Notes: a model not told the origin generated them from the sequence alone. Counted from the stretch's first letter, positions 25,856 through 36,850 are shown. The stretch: 64,000 nt of DNA from Glycomyces luteolus (GCF_027622875.1 NZ_JAPZVP010000001.1:1-64000), one strand, 5' to 3'. Made by a program: numbers and translations.

Positions 25856-26058
25856 GTTCGTCCTTCTCAAGGTCATCGAGGTGCGGTCGTCATGTTCACG
25901 GCCCGCGCGCACCCTTACCGACGACCGTCCGATCCGGTGTCGTCCCGGGTCCGCACAGACGATATTCGCGCGTCATTCAAGATCCCACGGAACCAGGGTG
26001 CAATTTTCTGAGATTTAGGTCAAACTTGACGGGACCGATGGCTTGGAGGTACGTCACC

Positions 26059-26670
26059 GTGATAGGTCCTCGACATAGGAGCACGCTCGACAGCGATGAC
26101 CCTTCCCCAGGGGTGCTCCCGAATCTCTTCACGCACAACGCGGCCACGCTGGGCTCCGCCCTCGTCCTGAATCAGAGCTATGAGCCACTGTGCGTGATAC
26201 CAGTCAAGCGGGCGGCGGTGCTGCTGCTCACTCGGAAGGCCGAAACCGTCACTCCTGGTGACGGTTTTCTGCGCTCGGAAACCATGCACATCCCCGTCCC
26301 GTCGGTGGTCCGCCTCAACCGCTATGTGCCGATCCCCAGGCAGGTCGGGTCCAGTCCCTCGCGGCGCGGCGTGTTCGCCCGCGACGACTGGCGCTGCGTG
26401 TACTGCAACGCCTCGGCCGAGACCATCGACCACGTGGTGCCCCGCTCGCGCGGCGGGACGCACACGTGGGACAACGTCGTGGCGGCGTGCGCCCCGTGCA
26501 ACCACCGCAAGAGCGACAAGACCCTCGCTGAGCTGGGCTGGCGCCTGCCCCGGGTGCCCCGGCCGCCCTCGGGCTGGCAGCTGCGCGGCTTCCGCGGCCA
26601 GCGCCGCCCCGACCCGGCGTGGGAAGCCTGGCTTCCCCGCCACGGAAAGGAGCGCGCCCGGCTCTCGTAG
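26059..26670 (+). CDS. HNH endonuclease-domain protein
   Basis: 203-aa protein. N-terminal beta domain (LVLNQSYEPLCVIPVKRAAVLLL) followed by an HNH module: CVYC Zn knuckle, IDHVVPRSRGG, NVVAACAPCNHRKSDKTLAELG. This is the stand-alone chromosomal HNH family widespread in actinobacteria and cyanobacteria; the target is unknown and it is not part of a restriction locus here. GTG 26059 follows GGAGG with a 9-base gap; an ATG at 26026 lacks one. A strong terminator follows. Confidence 0.85.
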   Translation: MIGPRHRSTLDSDDPSPGVLPNLFTHNAATLGSALVLNQSYEPLCVIPVKRAAVLLLTRKAETVTPGDGFLRSETMHIPVPSVVRLNRYVPIPRQVGSSPSRRGVFARDDWRCVYCNASAETIDHVVPRSRGGTHTWDNVVAACAPCNHRKSDKTLAELGWRLPRVPRPPSGWQLRGFRGQRRPDPAWEAWLPRHGKERARLS

Positions 26671-26684
26671 AGCCGCTCCATCGG

Positions 26685-26734
26685 ACGCACAGGGCCCGTC
26701 GACGGTCGCTTGACCGCCGACGGGCCCTGTGCGT
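26685..26734 (+). terminator. Long terminator hairpin after the HNH gene
   Basis: ACGCACAGGGCCCGTCG pairs perfectly with CGACGGGCCCTGTGCGT; an inner CGGTC/GACCG extends it around GCTT. Downstream bases are GTCCTTGG, with little oligo-T. Confidence 0.7.
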
Positions 26735-26944
26735 GTCCTTGGCATGGCGCGCCAACGCATTCGGTCCCTGTGCGACCGGCTGCACCGACTTACCACCTGC
26801 GGCGATGTGAGGGGCGTAATTGGATTAGTCTGAGGGTCGGACTCGGAGCCCGCTTTTCCGGCTGTGACTGAGGAGGGCGACGACGCCCGATTGCCAGCCG
26901 TAGATCCCACCGAGTCACCCTGTACCTGTATTTAGGGGAGCAAC

Positions 26945-27205
26945 ATGACGTTCCAGGACTTGCTGATACTGTTCGGCGCCCCGATCCTGGTTGTGGTCGC
27001 GGTCTTCGCCGTGATCTTCCTGCGCCACCCGAGGCCGCAGTCCCGTTACCGCGCGGGCGATCCCTACAACTTCAAACCGGTGTGGTTCGTCGCCCGCAAT
27101 GGCGCGGTGGCAGGCGAGTCCGGCTTGGCCGAACTCGAGTCCGGCGCCCACGGCGCCGAGACCGTCGCCAGTGGACCCAAGGGAGGCTCGCATGGCAAGT
27201 GGTAA
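26945..27205 (+). CDS. Small single-helix membrane protein, probable aa3 oxidase subunit CtaJ
   Basis: 86 aa: an N-out membrane helix (LLILFGAPILVVVAVFAVIFL), a RHPRPQSRYRAGDPY linker with a PY-W motif, and a Gly/Ser tail ending HGKW. ATG 26945 follows AGGGGAGC. In M. smegmatis the CtaJ subunit of the cytochrome aa3 oxidase is, as I recall, encoded in the same pepN-HNH-glbO neighbourhood and ends in GKW. Position and shape fit, but the sequence similarity is judged from memory. It overlaps the DUF5130 gene by 14 bases. Confidence 0.55.
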   Translation: MTFQDLLILFGAPILVVVAVFAVIFLRHPRPQSRYRAGDPYNFKPVWFVARNGAVAGESGLAELESGAHGAETVASGPKGGSHGKW

Positions 27206-27626
27206 CCAGGTGGCGATCATCGAGGGCGTCGACAAGAGCCCCGAAGACGTCCAGCCGGCGATGCTCGAGGGCCCCTTCGACACCCGCGAACTGCTGCACA
27301 TCGACGAGGCCCTCTCCGTGGCCGAGCGCGACGGCGGCGGCCTGCACTACAGCGTCTTCGTCGGCCCGCTGCACGACCCGGTCCGCGGCGCGGCCGAGGC
27401 CCTGCACGACAAGCTCGCCGACCCGGACCGCTCGATCCTCATCGCCGTCTCGCCCGAGCAGCGGCAGCTGGAGATCGTGACGGGCAAGCTCGCCCAGGAG
27501 AAGGTCCCGGACCGCTCCGCGGCCCTCGTCGTCTTCTCGATGGAAGCCGCTTTCGGCGCCGGGCAGCTCGCCGGGGGCATCATCACCGGCCTGCGGATGC
27601 TCGCCGAGACCGCCTCGAGCCGCTAG
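27192..27626 (+). CDS. DUF5130 family protein
   Basis: 144-aa protein of an actinobacterial family (M. tuberculosis Rv2468c-like) related to TPM/phosphatase-like folds. Visible pattern: FDTRELLHIDEALSVAERDGG, HYSVFVGPL, ILIAVSPEQRQLEIVTG and AALVVFSMEAAFGAGQLAGGI. ATG 27192 follows AAGGGAGGC. Its 5' end lies within the preceding small membrane protein gene, implying cotranslation. Function unknown. Confidence 0.85.
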   Translation: MASGNQVAIIEGVDKSPEDVQPAMLEGPFDTRELLHIDEALSVAERDGGGLHYSVFVGPLHDPVRGAAEALHDKLADPDRSILIAVSPEQRQLEIVTGKLAQEKVPDRSAALVVFSMEAAFGAGQLAGGIITGLRMLAETASSR

Positions 27627-27640
27627 ACCCGAGACAGAAC

Positions 27641-27672
27641 GATGGCCCGGAAGCCTCGGCTTCCGGGCCATC
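27641..27672. terminator. Bidirectional terminator between convergent genes
   Basis: GATGGCCCGGAAGCC pairs perfectly across a two-base loop; GCCTTGTCTATTT follows on the plus strand. It serves the DUF5130 operon and lies 8 bp past the end of the opposing gene. Confidence 0.75.
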
Positions 27673-27679
27673 GCCTTGT

Positions 27680-28627
27680 CTATTTGGCCTTTCCGGCGTC
27701 TGCCGGGAACTGCCGCTTCAACAGGTCCTCGGCCTTGGTGAGCTCGAGCTTCCCGATGAACTCGACCCACGAGAGCGAGTCGGCCACGGTCTCGCGGATC
27801 GACAGGATCGTGGTCCCCGGGATCCGCATCGTCAGCGTCGCGGGCGAGCCGATCTGCTTCTGCGCCAGGACCGCCTCGGTCGGCTGGCCGTTGAGGCCCT
27901 TCGCGAGCTCGAACACCGCCGACTCGTTCTCCTTGGCCTTCGGCACCCACTCCATGTCGCGCTTGAGCATCAGCGCCGCGCCGACGGACTTGCCGCCGGA
28001 CTCCCCGTTGTAGGTGAGCACGATCCGGTTCGCGTCCCCGCGCGCGCTGGAGAGGCTCCACGCCGCGTCGGTGACGTCGACCAGCTGGCCCTGGAAGCGC
28101 CGCACCGAGTTCCGCGCCTGCTTGACCTGGCGCCGGTCGGCGAGCGGCTTGGCGACGAGCCGGAACAGCAGCACGAGCACCGCCAGCACGAGCACGCCGA
28201 TGCCGACCGCGGCGACCTCGTGCAGGCCCGCGTCGACCGACCAGATGATCGACATCGGGACGAGCACACCCGAGGCGAAGCCCAGGAGCGGCTTGAGCCA
28301 GAACGGCCCGTTCCCGCCCGGCAGCCGCAGCGGCGCCATCAGCCCGATCACGGCCGATGCGACCAGCGCGATGCCGACCAGCTCCGGCGCGGGCACGTCG
28401 TAGCGGCGCAGCCAGTCCACCGCCCACCAAGCCAGGAATCCCGAGCCGATGAGCACGGTCGGGATGAGCAGCACGACGGCGAACATCAGCTGCTGCGGCT
28501 GCGGGCGGGTGCGCGAGGCGAGCACGGGACCGAGCAGCAGGAGCGGCAGGACGATCCCGAACAACGCGACCAGGGTGGCGCTCAGAACGGCCACCGGCAA
28601 AAGCGCGGACAAGACGGTTCTCTCCAT
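27680..28627 (-). CDS. Unknown polytopic membrane protein with soluble C-terminal domain
   Basis: 315 aa. Five or six hydrophobic segments fill residues 1-160, followed by a basic KPLADRRQVKQAR linker and a ~150-residue soluble domain with alternating strands (RIVLTYNGESGGKSVGAALML; TLTMRIPGTTILSIRET). ATG 28627 follows AAGGCAAAG. Downstream of pepN on the same strand but separated by a terminator, so it has its own promoter. No family is recognised; the C-terminal part looks like a ligand- or partner-binding module facing the cytosol. Confidence 0.7.
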   Translation of the reverse strand: MERTVLSALLPVAVLSATLVALFGIVLPLLLLGPVLASRTRPQPQQLMFAVVLLIPTVLIGSGFLAWWAVDWLRRYDVPAPELVGIALVASAVIGLMAPLRLPGGNGPFWLKPLLGFASGVLVPMSIIWSVDAGLHEVAAVGIGVLVLAVLVLLFRLVAKPLADRRQVKQARNSVRRFQGQLVDVTDAAWSLSSARGDANRIVLTYNGESGGKSVGAALMLKRDMEWVPKAKENESAVFELAKGLNGQPTEAVLAQKQIGSPATLTMRIPGTTILSIRETVADSLSWVEFIGKLELTKAEDLLKRQFPADAGKAK

Positions 28628-28729
28628 TCTTTGCCTTGGGAGCTACAGCTCGGCCTTCGAAGGCACAGCATTGTCCGGGAGGCACAGGGGTGAATCAGAG
28701 CGAGCTTATCAACGGTGCGAAAAGCGCTC

Positions 28730-28774
28730 GGGGCTCCGGGACCGCCGTTGTGCGCGGCGACCACGGAGCCCCGA
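28730..28774 (-). terminator. Terminator of pepN (minus strand)
   Basis: CGGGGCTCCG and its complement enclose an inner CGCCG/CGGCG arm; read on the minus strand the hairpin is followed by AGCGCTTTTCG, giving a short T tract. It lies 18 bp past the pepN stop. Confidence 0.6.
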
Positions 28775-28791
28775 TGGAACTCGTTCCGGAA

Positions 28792-31332
<2,541 letters not shown>

Positions 31333-31652
31333 AATGCCTCCAGTCAGGGTTCGGATATGAAAGAAGTGTGTCACATCCGACTGGAAGTCCTCATCCGTAG
31401 CGGGATGCCGCCCTTCCCGGCATGGCGACTGCGTGGGCGCCCGAGCGCAGCGCGCCTTCTCGTGAAGGTGAAGGGCTCGGCGAACCGGACGAAGGCCCGC
31501 TTGAAGGTCGCGCGAGTCCATGAGCAGGCCACCCGTAGTCGGACCGCGATCTCGAGTCGGGAAATCCCTCTCAGGAAGCGGGAGGATGCCAAATCTTGGA
31601 AGTTCATCAAGCGGCCACATGGGCGGCGAAGCGGGTCGACTACCCTCGTGGC
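31333..31652. other. 320-bp divergent intergenic region, pepN and DUF1015 genes
   Basis: Contains the pepN leader with a hairpin-forming repeat (31340-31384) and, on the right, TACCCT (31641-31646) placed exactly for leaderless transcription from GTG 31653. The central part is GC-rich and lacks any recognisable gene or RNA. Confidence 0.5.
31340..31384 (-). promoter_or_regulatory. Hairpin able to mask the pepN ribosome-binding site
   Basis: On the minus strand CCAGT-CGGAT pairs with ATCCG...ACTGG, an interrupted 10-bp stem with an 18-base loop. The 3' arm ends in ACTGG, the last two G of which are the first two of the GGAGG ribosome site. This arrangement could act as a translational switch; no ligand class is recognised. 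Confidence 0.4.
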
Positions 31653-32858
31653 GTGACTGCTGCACACCCGATCGACCAGGCCTGGCTTTCCACCGGCAAC
31701 ACTGGCGCGAAGAACTACGACGAGTTCCCCGACGAAACCGAGATCACGCGGATCATCGAGGCGAATCCCGCATCCATGCTGGGCGTCGAGATGCCGGCGC
31801 ACACGCCCGAGGCGGTGGCCGCCGGACTCACGTTCGAGCAGGCCCTGCCCGCCGCGGCCGAGCGCCTCGCGGCCCTCAAGGAGGCCGGGCGCTTCGCCGC
31901 GTTCGGCGACGTGGCCGTCGCCTACCGGATCTCCGGAGGCGAAGAGCCCACCGCGTACGGCGTGTTCTGCCTCGTCGACACCGCCGAGATCTCCTCCTCC
32001 GCCGAGGAGCCTGGCAAGGTCATCCGCAACGAGGACGTCTTCATCGAGAAGGTCAAGCAGCGCAACGAACTCAACCAGCGCCTGCGCCACCTGCTCAGCC
32101 CCGTCCTGCTGCTTCAGTCGAGCCGCGGCGAGGAGCTGCACGCCGCGATCGGGGCGGCCATCGCCGAAGCGGGCGAGCCCGTCGCGAAGGACGTGGACGA
32201 GGCCGGGCGCGCGCACGAGATCTGGGCGATCGGCGGCGACGCCGGCGAGGCCCTGACCGCGCTCGCGGGCGACGGCGACCTCATCGTCGCCGACGGCAAC
32301 CACCGCTCGCTGGCGGCGCAGGTCGGCAAGCTCGACCGGTTCCTCGCGGTGATCACCACCCCGCAGTCGGTCGTCATCCGCCCCTACCACCGCCTCGTCA
32401 AGGGCCTGCCCGGTTCGGCCTCGCAGCTGGTGGAGCAGATCGGCCAGATCGGCGCCTCGGTCATCGAGACCGACGGCCCGCCCGAGACTCCGTCCGAGGG
32501 CGGCACCGTGGTCGTCTACGGCCAGGGCCGCACCTGGGAGATCGCCTTCCCGGCGGTCGAGGGCTCGGTGGTGGACCGCCTCGACCACACGCAGGTCGAG
32601 AACGAGGTCTTCACCGGCCTGCTCGGCTGGGACGCGGGGGACAAGCGCATCACGTACGTCGGCGGCGACTACCCGGCCTCGTGGCTCGCCGAGCAGGTCG
32701 ACGCGGGCAAGGCGGACCTGGCGATCCTCATCGCCCCGGTCACCGTCCCCGACTTCATCGACGTGAATCTCCAGCGGCTCAAGATGCCGCGCAAATCGAC
32801 CTGGTTCGTGCCGAAGGCCCGCGCCGGTCTCGCCATCGTCGAGCTCCCGAAAGGCTAA
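31653..32858 (+). CDS. DUF1015 family protein
   Basis: 401-aa cytosolic protein. The DUF1015 hallmark DGNHRSLAA occurs mid-protein (ADGNHR), with YAIRPYHR-like IRPYHRLV after it, and a C-terminal VPKARAGLAIVELP. The family has a ParB/SerK-related fold and is sometimes found near serine metabolism genes; no activity is assigned. The GTG start coincides with the predicted transcription start of TACCCT at 31641-31646. Nine bases separate it from rpiB, so the two form an operon. Confidence 0.85.
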   Translation: MTAAHPIDQAWLSTGNTGAKNYDEFPDETEITRIIEANPASMLGVEMPAHTPEAVAAGLTFEQALPAAAERLAALKEAGRFAAFGDVAVAYRISGGEEPTAYGVFCLVDTAEISSSAEEPGKVIRNEDVFIEKVKQRNELNQRLRHLLSPVLLLQSSRGEELHAAIGAAIAEAGEPVAKDVDEAGRAHEIWAIGGDAGEALTALAGDGDLIVADGNHRSLAAQVGKLDRFLAVITTPQSVVIRPYHRLVKGLPGSASQLVEQIGQIGASVIETDGPPETPSEGGTVVVYGQGRTWEIAFPAVEGSVVDRLDHTQVENEVFTGLLGWDAGDKRITYVGGDYPASWLAEQVDAGKADLAILIAPVTVPDFIDVNLQRLKMPRKSTWFVPKARAGLAIVELPKG

Positions 32859-32867
32859 GGTCCCATC

Positions 32868-33335
32868 GTGCGCATTTATCTCGCCTCCGACCACGCGGGC
32901 CTCGAACTCAAGGACCACCTGGTGAAGCACCTGGGCGGCCGCGGTTTCGAGGTCGTCGACGTGGGCCCGCACCAGTACGACGCCGAGGACGACTACCCGC
33001 CGTTCTGCCTCAACGCCGCCTCGCGGGTGGTCGCGGACAAGGGCAGCCTCGGCATCGTGATCGGCGGTTCCGGCAACGGCGAGCAGATCGCCGCGAACAA
33101 GGTCCCGGGCTGCCGCGCGGCCCTGGCCTGGAGCGTGGAGACCGCGAAGCTCGGCCGCCAGCACAACGACGCGAACGTGGTCGCCATCGGCGGCCGCATG
33201 CACTCGCTCGACGAGGCCACGAGCTTCGCCGACGCGTTCGTGGACGAGGCCTTCTCCGGGGCCGAGCGCCACCAGCGCCGCATCGACATGCTCACCGAGT
33301 GGGAGGCCACTCACGAGCTTCCCGAACTGCCTTAA
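32868..33335 (+). CDS. rpiB: Ribose-5-phosphate isomerase B
   Basis: 155-aa sugar isomerase interconverting ribose-5-P and ribulose-5-P in the pentose phosphate pathway. Motifs: SDHAGLELK, VIGGSGNGEQIAANK, GGRMHS. The active-site base position has Glu72 (GSGNGE) rather than the Cys of E. coli RpiB, the actinobacterial version known from M. tuberculosis. GTG start at 32868 after the DUF1015 gene. Terminator hairpin follows at 33352. Confidence 0.95.
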   Translation: MRIYLASDHAGLELKDHLVKHLGGRGFEVVDVGPHQYDAEDDYPPFCLNAASRVVADKGSLGIVIGGSGNGEQIAANKVPGCRAALAWSVETAKLGRQHNDANVVAIGGRMHSLDEATSFADAFVDEAFSGAERHQRRIDMLTEWEATHELPELP

Positions 33336-33351
33336 TCGGCGACGAAGCACA

Positions 33352-33381
33352 GCAGGGCCCGGGCATTCGCCCGGGCCCTGC
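33352..33381 (+). terminator. Terminator of the DUF1015-rpiB operon
   Basis: GCAGGGCCCGGGC pairs perfectly around ATTC, 16 bp past the rpiB stop. Confidence 0.7.
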
Positions 33382-33455
33382 GCCGTTCGGCCAAAACCGG
33401 AGAATTCGCCATTTCGGATCTGGAGTAATTGGACGCGTGTTGGTAGCGTCGACAC

Positions 33456-33887
33456 ATGTCTAAGGGTTTTCGCGTTCTCCTCCAGATCTTCCAGGTGCTG
33501 TTCCTCCTGGGTGCCCTGCTCTTCATGGCCTTCAGCTTTCTTATGGCCTACATGGACTTCGGCGCGACCGAGGCCGAAGAGCGGTTCGTCGACACGTGGA
33601 TCCTCGGGTTCGCGCTCCTGTCGATCGCGGTCTCGCCCGCGCTGTGGGCGCTGTCGCGCCGCGGCCAGGCCGCCGCGCCGCCGTCCTCCACCGGAACCTA
33701 CGACCGCGTGCAGCCCTCGCCGGCCGTCCCGTCCCAGCCGCAGCAGCAGCCCGGGGGCGTCTTCGAGCCGATGCAGTCGAGCCAGGCCCCGGCCCCGCCC
33801 GCCAGCTCCTACGGCCAGCCGTCCGCCGGCGGTATCACGCCGAGCTCCTCGCCGCAAGCCGGAAGTCCCTGGGGCTCGGGCCGCTGA
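33456..33887 (+). CDS. Small two-helix membrane protein with Pro/Ser-rich tail
   Basis: 143 aa: two membrane helices (about 8-32 and 46-66) joined by an acidic loop (GATEAEERFVDTW), then an ~75-residue Pro/Gln/Ser tail. TAGCGT at 33444-33449 ends six bases before the ATG, placing a leaderless start. No family recognised. It precedes the atypical kinase gene by 167 bp on the same strand, and both are membrane proteins with disordered tails, so a functional link is possible. Confidence 0.7.
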   Translation: MSKGFRVLLQIFQVLFLLGALLFMAFSFLMAYMDFGATEAEERFVDTWILGFALLSIAVSPALWALSRRGQAAAPPSSTGTYDRVQPSPAVPSQPQQQPGGVFEPMQSSQAPAPPASSYGQPSAGGITPSSSPQAGSPWGSGR

Positions 33888-34054
33888 ACCTGCCGATTCG
33901 TTCAGGCGGGCCCGGGTTGCCCGTTGAGACGCTGCGAACAGGACCGGCTCTGGGGGCCGTGGGAGGTGGATTCCGGGCGTTACGCTATATGGATTCACGG
34001 CTCGCAAGCGTCGCCGAGGGCGGGCTCGGAGTTATTCATCGCGAAGGACCACTC

Positions 34055-35725
34055 ATGTCGAACGCCACCGTCGACCTCGTCTGCGGCCCGGCCGACCCCC
34101 TGCCGGGGTCAGAGCAGAGCTACCGGCTGACCGGCCTGCTCGGCTCGGGCGGGCAGGCCGACGTGTACCAGGCAGTTCGCGTCTCGGCCGGGGTCGCTTC
34201 CGCGCCCTTGAGCGTCAAGGTCCTCCGCCTGAACCCCCACGACACCCGCGAGCACCAGTTCCGCTCCTGGGACAAGGGCGACGCGGTCCTCATGGACCTC
34301 CACGGCCGGAACGTGGGCGCGATCTGCCGCCGCATCGACGCGTTCTACGGCCGCTTGCCGCACCCTCCCGGGCAGGCCCCGCAGGGCGAGCCCGTCCCGT
34401 TCCAGGTGCTCGAATACCTGCCCGGCCACGACCTGCGCCAGCTGCTGCAGTGGCGGGTCGGCCGCGTGGACGCCGCCCGGACCCTCAAATCCGTCGCCGA
34501 AGTCATGCAGGCGATGCACCATCCGCCCGTGGGCGCGCACCCGGTCCTGCACATGGACCTCAAGCCCGCGAACGTGATCATCGGCCCCGACGGTTCGGCG
34601 AAGGTCATCGACTTCACCGGCGCCCGCTACTACACGCCGGCCCACCTGACCACCATCGCCTACACCCGCGAGACCGCCGGTCCCGAAGCGCACCAAGGGA
34701 ACGTGGGCCCCGCCTACGACGTGCACGGCTTCGGTTCGATCGCGTTCTACCTCGTCACCGGCGCGAGCGCCCGCACCGACTCGCCCGGGCAGGAGCAGAC
34801 GGTGCCGTGGGCGCGGCTGCGCAAGCACCCGGTCCTGGAGTCGCACCCGCGCCTGCGCGAGCTGCTGACCGCCCCGCTCGACGACAAGCCGGAGAACCGG
34901 CCCCGCACTGAGGAGCTGCCGCGCTGGATCGGCGAGCTGTGCGCCGTCGTCTCCCGCGCGAACCTCCCCGACCTCGGCGTCGACTGGAACACCCAGCACA
35001 CCGGCGGCCCGCATTCGGTGCCGATGGGCGCCCCCATCGACTCCGCCGCGACCCGCCGCCTCGACCGCCCGTCCGCGCCCGCCGCCCCGCCGACCCAGGT
35101 CGCGCCGCAGGCGGACAGCACCCGCGTGATGGCCGACGGCACCCGCGTCATGGCGGCCGGGGTGCCGTCCCAGCAGGTGCAGGACAAGCCGGTCGCCGGT
35201 CGCGTCCGCGTCCCCGGCCAGGACGAGCGCCCCGACGGCTACTCGCCCGGCCGCTCCGCCGGGCCGCCCGCGGAACGCGGCCCCCTGCCGCGGCTGAAGC
35301 TCGCCACCGACCCCGAGGAACCGAGCGAACGCGAACTCGACAAGGCCGACCGGCCGCCGCTGCTCGGCCCGCCCGGGTCGCTCTCGAAGGGCTTCGAGCT
35401 CTCCGTGATCGGCGGGCTGTTCTCGCTCATCATGTGGCTCATCTGGGCGATCCAGCAGGGCATGGAGACGCTGCGCAGCCAGGTCTTCAGCTACCTGTTC
35501 GTGCTCGCCGTGGCCGTCGGCGTGTTCTTCCTGATCCGCGTCGCGGGCGGCATCCTCTGGGGCCGTTGGCTCCACGCGAAACGCAAGTCGGCGCGGCTCG
35601 CGCACCTCGCCACCGGGCTCTTCCTGTTCATGGTCGGCATGAGCTATCTCGACCAACTCAGTTGGAGCTGGATTTCGCTTGAATTCGGCTGGTTCGACTG
35701 GATCACCGATCTTTTCGGAGAATGA
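34055..35725 (+). CDS. Atypical membrane-anchored protein kinase-like protein
   Basis: 556 aa. Kinase-like domain ~20-310: G-loop LGSGGQADVY (29-38), Lys in LSVKVL (K55), catalytic loop HMDLKPAN with D168 (HRD changed to HMD), and DFT at 186-188 where DFG is expected. The APE region is not clear. A disordered ~130-residue linker and three hydrophobic segments (about 448-470, 480-505, 525-545) follow. ATG 34055 follows GAAGGA. Retained Lys and both Asp suggest possible ATP binding, but the changed Gly and Arg point to altered or lost activity. In-frame sequence upstream of the ATG is non-coding in character. Confidence 0.82.
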   Translation: MSNATVDLVCGPADPLPGSEQSYRLTGLLGSGGQADVYQAVRVSAGVASAPLSVKVLRLNPHDTREHQFRSWDKGDAVLMDLHGRNVGAICRRIDAFYGRLPHPPGQAPQGEPVPFQVLEYLPGHDLRQLLQWRVGRVDAARTLKSVAEVMQAMHHPPVGAHPVLHMDLKPANVIIGPDGSAKVIDFTGARYYTPAHLTTIAYTRETAGPEAHQGNVGPAYDVHGFGSIAFYLVTGASARTDSPGQEQTVPWARLRKHPVLESHPRLRELLTAPLDDKPENRPRTEELPRWIGELCAVVSRANLPDLGVDWNTQHTGGPHSVPMGAPIDSAATRRLDRPSAPAAPPTQVAPQADSTRVMADGTRVMAAGVPSQQVQDKPVAGRVRVPGQDERPDGYSPGRSAGPPAERGPLPRLKLATDPEEPSERELDKADRPPLLGPPGSLSKGFELSVIGGLFSLIMWLIWAIQQGMETLRSQVFSYLFVLAVAVGVFFLIRVAGGILWGRWLHAKRKSARLAHLATGLFLFMVGMSYLDQLSWSWISLEFGWFDWITDLFGE

Positions 35726-35840
35726 CGGTCCGCTCCCCAATGGTGTGAATTACGTTCGTTTCCGCGACTTTCCGATGAGACTTCGAGGCTTTCTCCAGCG
35801 TGCACTAACCGGTGGCAACTACGCTTTCCGGTAATCAACG

Positions 35841-35924
35841 CCGCGGGTTTCTTGCTTGTTTTTCCAAACCCGCGGTGCAACCGCGAGGGGTTGATCGGGC
35901 GTCTAGATAGACGACAGACCCCCT
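35841..35924 (+). promoter_or_regulatory. Two hairpins in the leader of the dioxygenase gene
   Basis: First: CCGCGGGTTT / AAACCCGCGG (35841-35850 and 35866-35875). Second: AGGGG (35886-35890) with CCCCCT (35919-35924) enclosing the palindrome CGTCTA-GA-TAGACG (35900-35913). They occupy the last ~105 bases before ATG 35946. They may terminate the kinase transcript, act as operator, or form a structured leader. Confidence 0.45.
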
Positions 35925-35945
35925 GGAAACCGGAAAGGCATTGAG

Positions 35946-36824
35946 ATGACCGCATTGACATCGGTCGGTGTCGCAGCTCTCACCCCTGAGCAGCGAGAAG
36001 CCTTCGATCGCGACGGCTATCTGATGATCCGCGGCGCGCTCGACGCCGAAGAGATCCAGCGTTGCTCCGACGCTCTGGACCGCGTATACGAAATCGAGCG
36101 GGAAGCGGGGCGACTCAGCCCCGAAGGAGCGATGCACCGCCTCGACGCCGTCACTTCCTGCCCGGAACTCGCGTTCCTCCTCAACCACCCCAAGACCTTC
36201 CACTATGTGTGGTCGATCCTGGGCTGGAATTTCCACGTCTATCACTCGCACGTGGACAAGCACCCGCCGATCGCCGGAAAGCGCCCCTTCCGCTTCGAAT
36301 GGCACCAGGACGGCGGCCGCCAGAACCGCGAGACCGAGACCGACCCCCGGCCCCGCCTCTCGGTCAAGCTCGCCTTCTTCTTCACCGACCTCTCCGAGGA
36401 GGGCCGGGGCAACACCAAGATCATCCCCGGCTCCCACAAGTGGAACCAGATCGACGGCCCGCCGCGCCGCGACATGGAGTGGCCCGACCCCGAAGGCGCC
36501 ATCGAGGTCACCGGCAACGCCGGCGACGTCATGTTCTTCGACCGCCGCATCTGGCACGCCCGCAGCGACAACTACTCGGACCTGACCCGCAAGGTCGCGT
36601 TCTTCGGGTTCACGCCGCGCTGGATCCGCGCCCGCGACCTCGTCGACCACCTGCCCATGGAGCCGTGGTGGAACGACCTCGACCCGGTCCAGCAGCAGAT
36701 GCTCGGCGGCCACATGGCCACCGGCGACCACGGCTGGGGCCACTGGCCGAAGGAGACGCCGCTGTACAACTGGCTGGCCGAGCGTGACCTCCTCGACCCG
36801 GACTACCCGCCGCTGCGCCCGTAA
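35946..36824 (+). CDS. Phytanoyl-CoA dioxygenase (PhyH) family Fe(II)/2-oxoglutarate oxygenase
   Basis: 292-aa non-heme iron oxygenase. The facial triad is visible as H120/D122 (EWHQDGG) and H204 (RRIWHARSDN), with R215 eleven residues later as the 2-oxoglutarate anchor. Members hydroxylate lipids, ectoine or natural-product intermediates; this one lacks ectoine genes or a biosynthetic cluster nearby, so its substrate is unknown. ATG 35946 follows GGAAAGG. It stands between the atypical kinase and pyrE and has a structured leader. Confidence 0.9.
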   Translation: MTALTSVGVAALTPEQREAFDRDGYLMIRGALDAEEIQRCSDALDRVYEIEREAGRLSPEGAMHRLDAVTSCPELAFLLNHPKTFHYVWSILGWNFHVYHSHVDKHPPIAGKRPFRFEWHQDGGRQNRETETDPRPRLSVKLAFFFTDLSEEGRGNTKIIPGSHKWNQIDGPPRRDMEWPDPEGAIEVTGNAGDVMFFDRRIWHARSDNYSDLTRKVAFFGFTPRWIRARDLVDHLPMEPWWNDLDPVQQQMLGGHMATGDHGWGHWPKETPLYNWLAERDLLDPDYPPLRP

Positions 36825-36850
36825 GGGCCCGCACGTGGCAGGCTGACGGC

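Noticed and set aside
26026-26670. HNH gene as part of a restriction or mobile system
   Set aside because: No methylase, specificity subunit, recombinase or atypical base composition nearby; stand-alone chromosomal family.
33596-34054. Upstream extension of the atypical kinase frame
   Set aside because: Overlaps the 143-aa membrane protein gene in another frame and lacks coding character; ATG 34055 has a good ribosome site.
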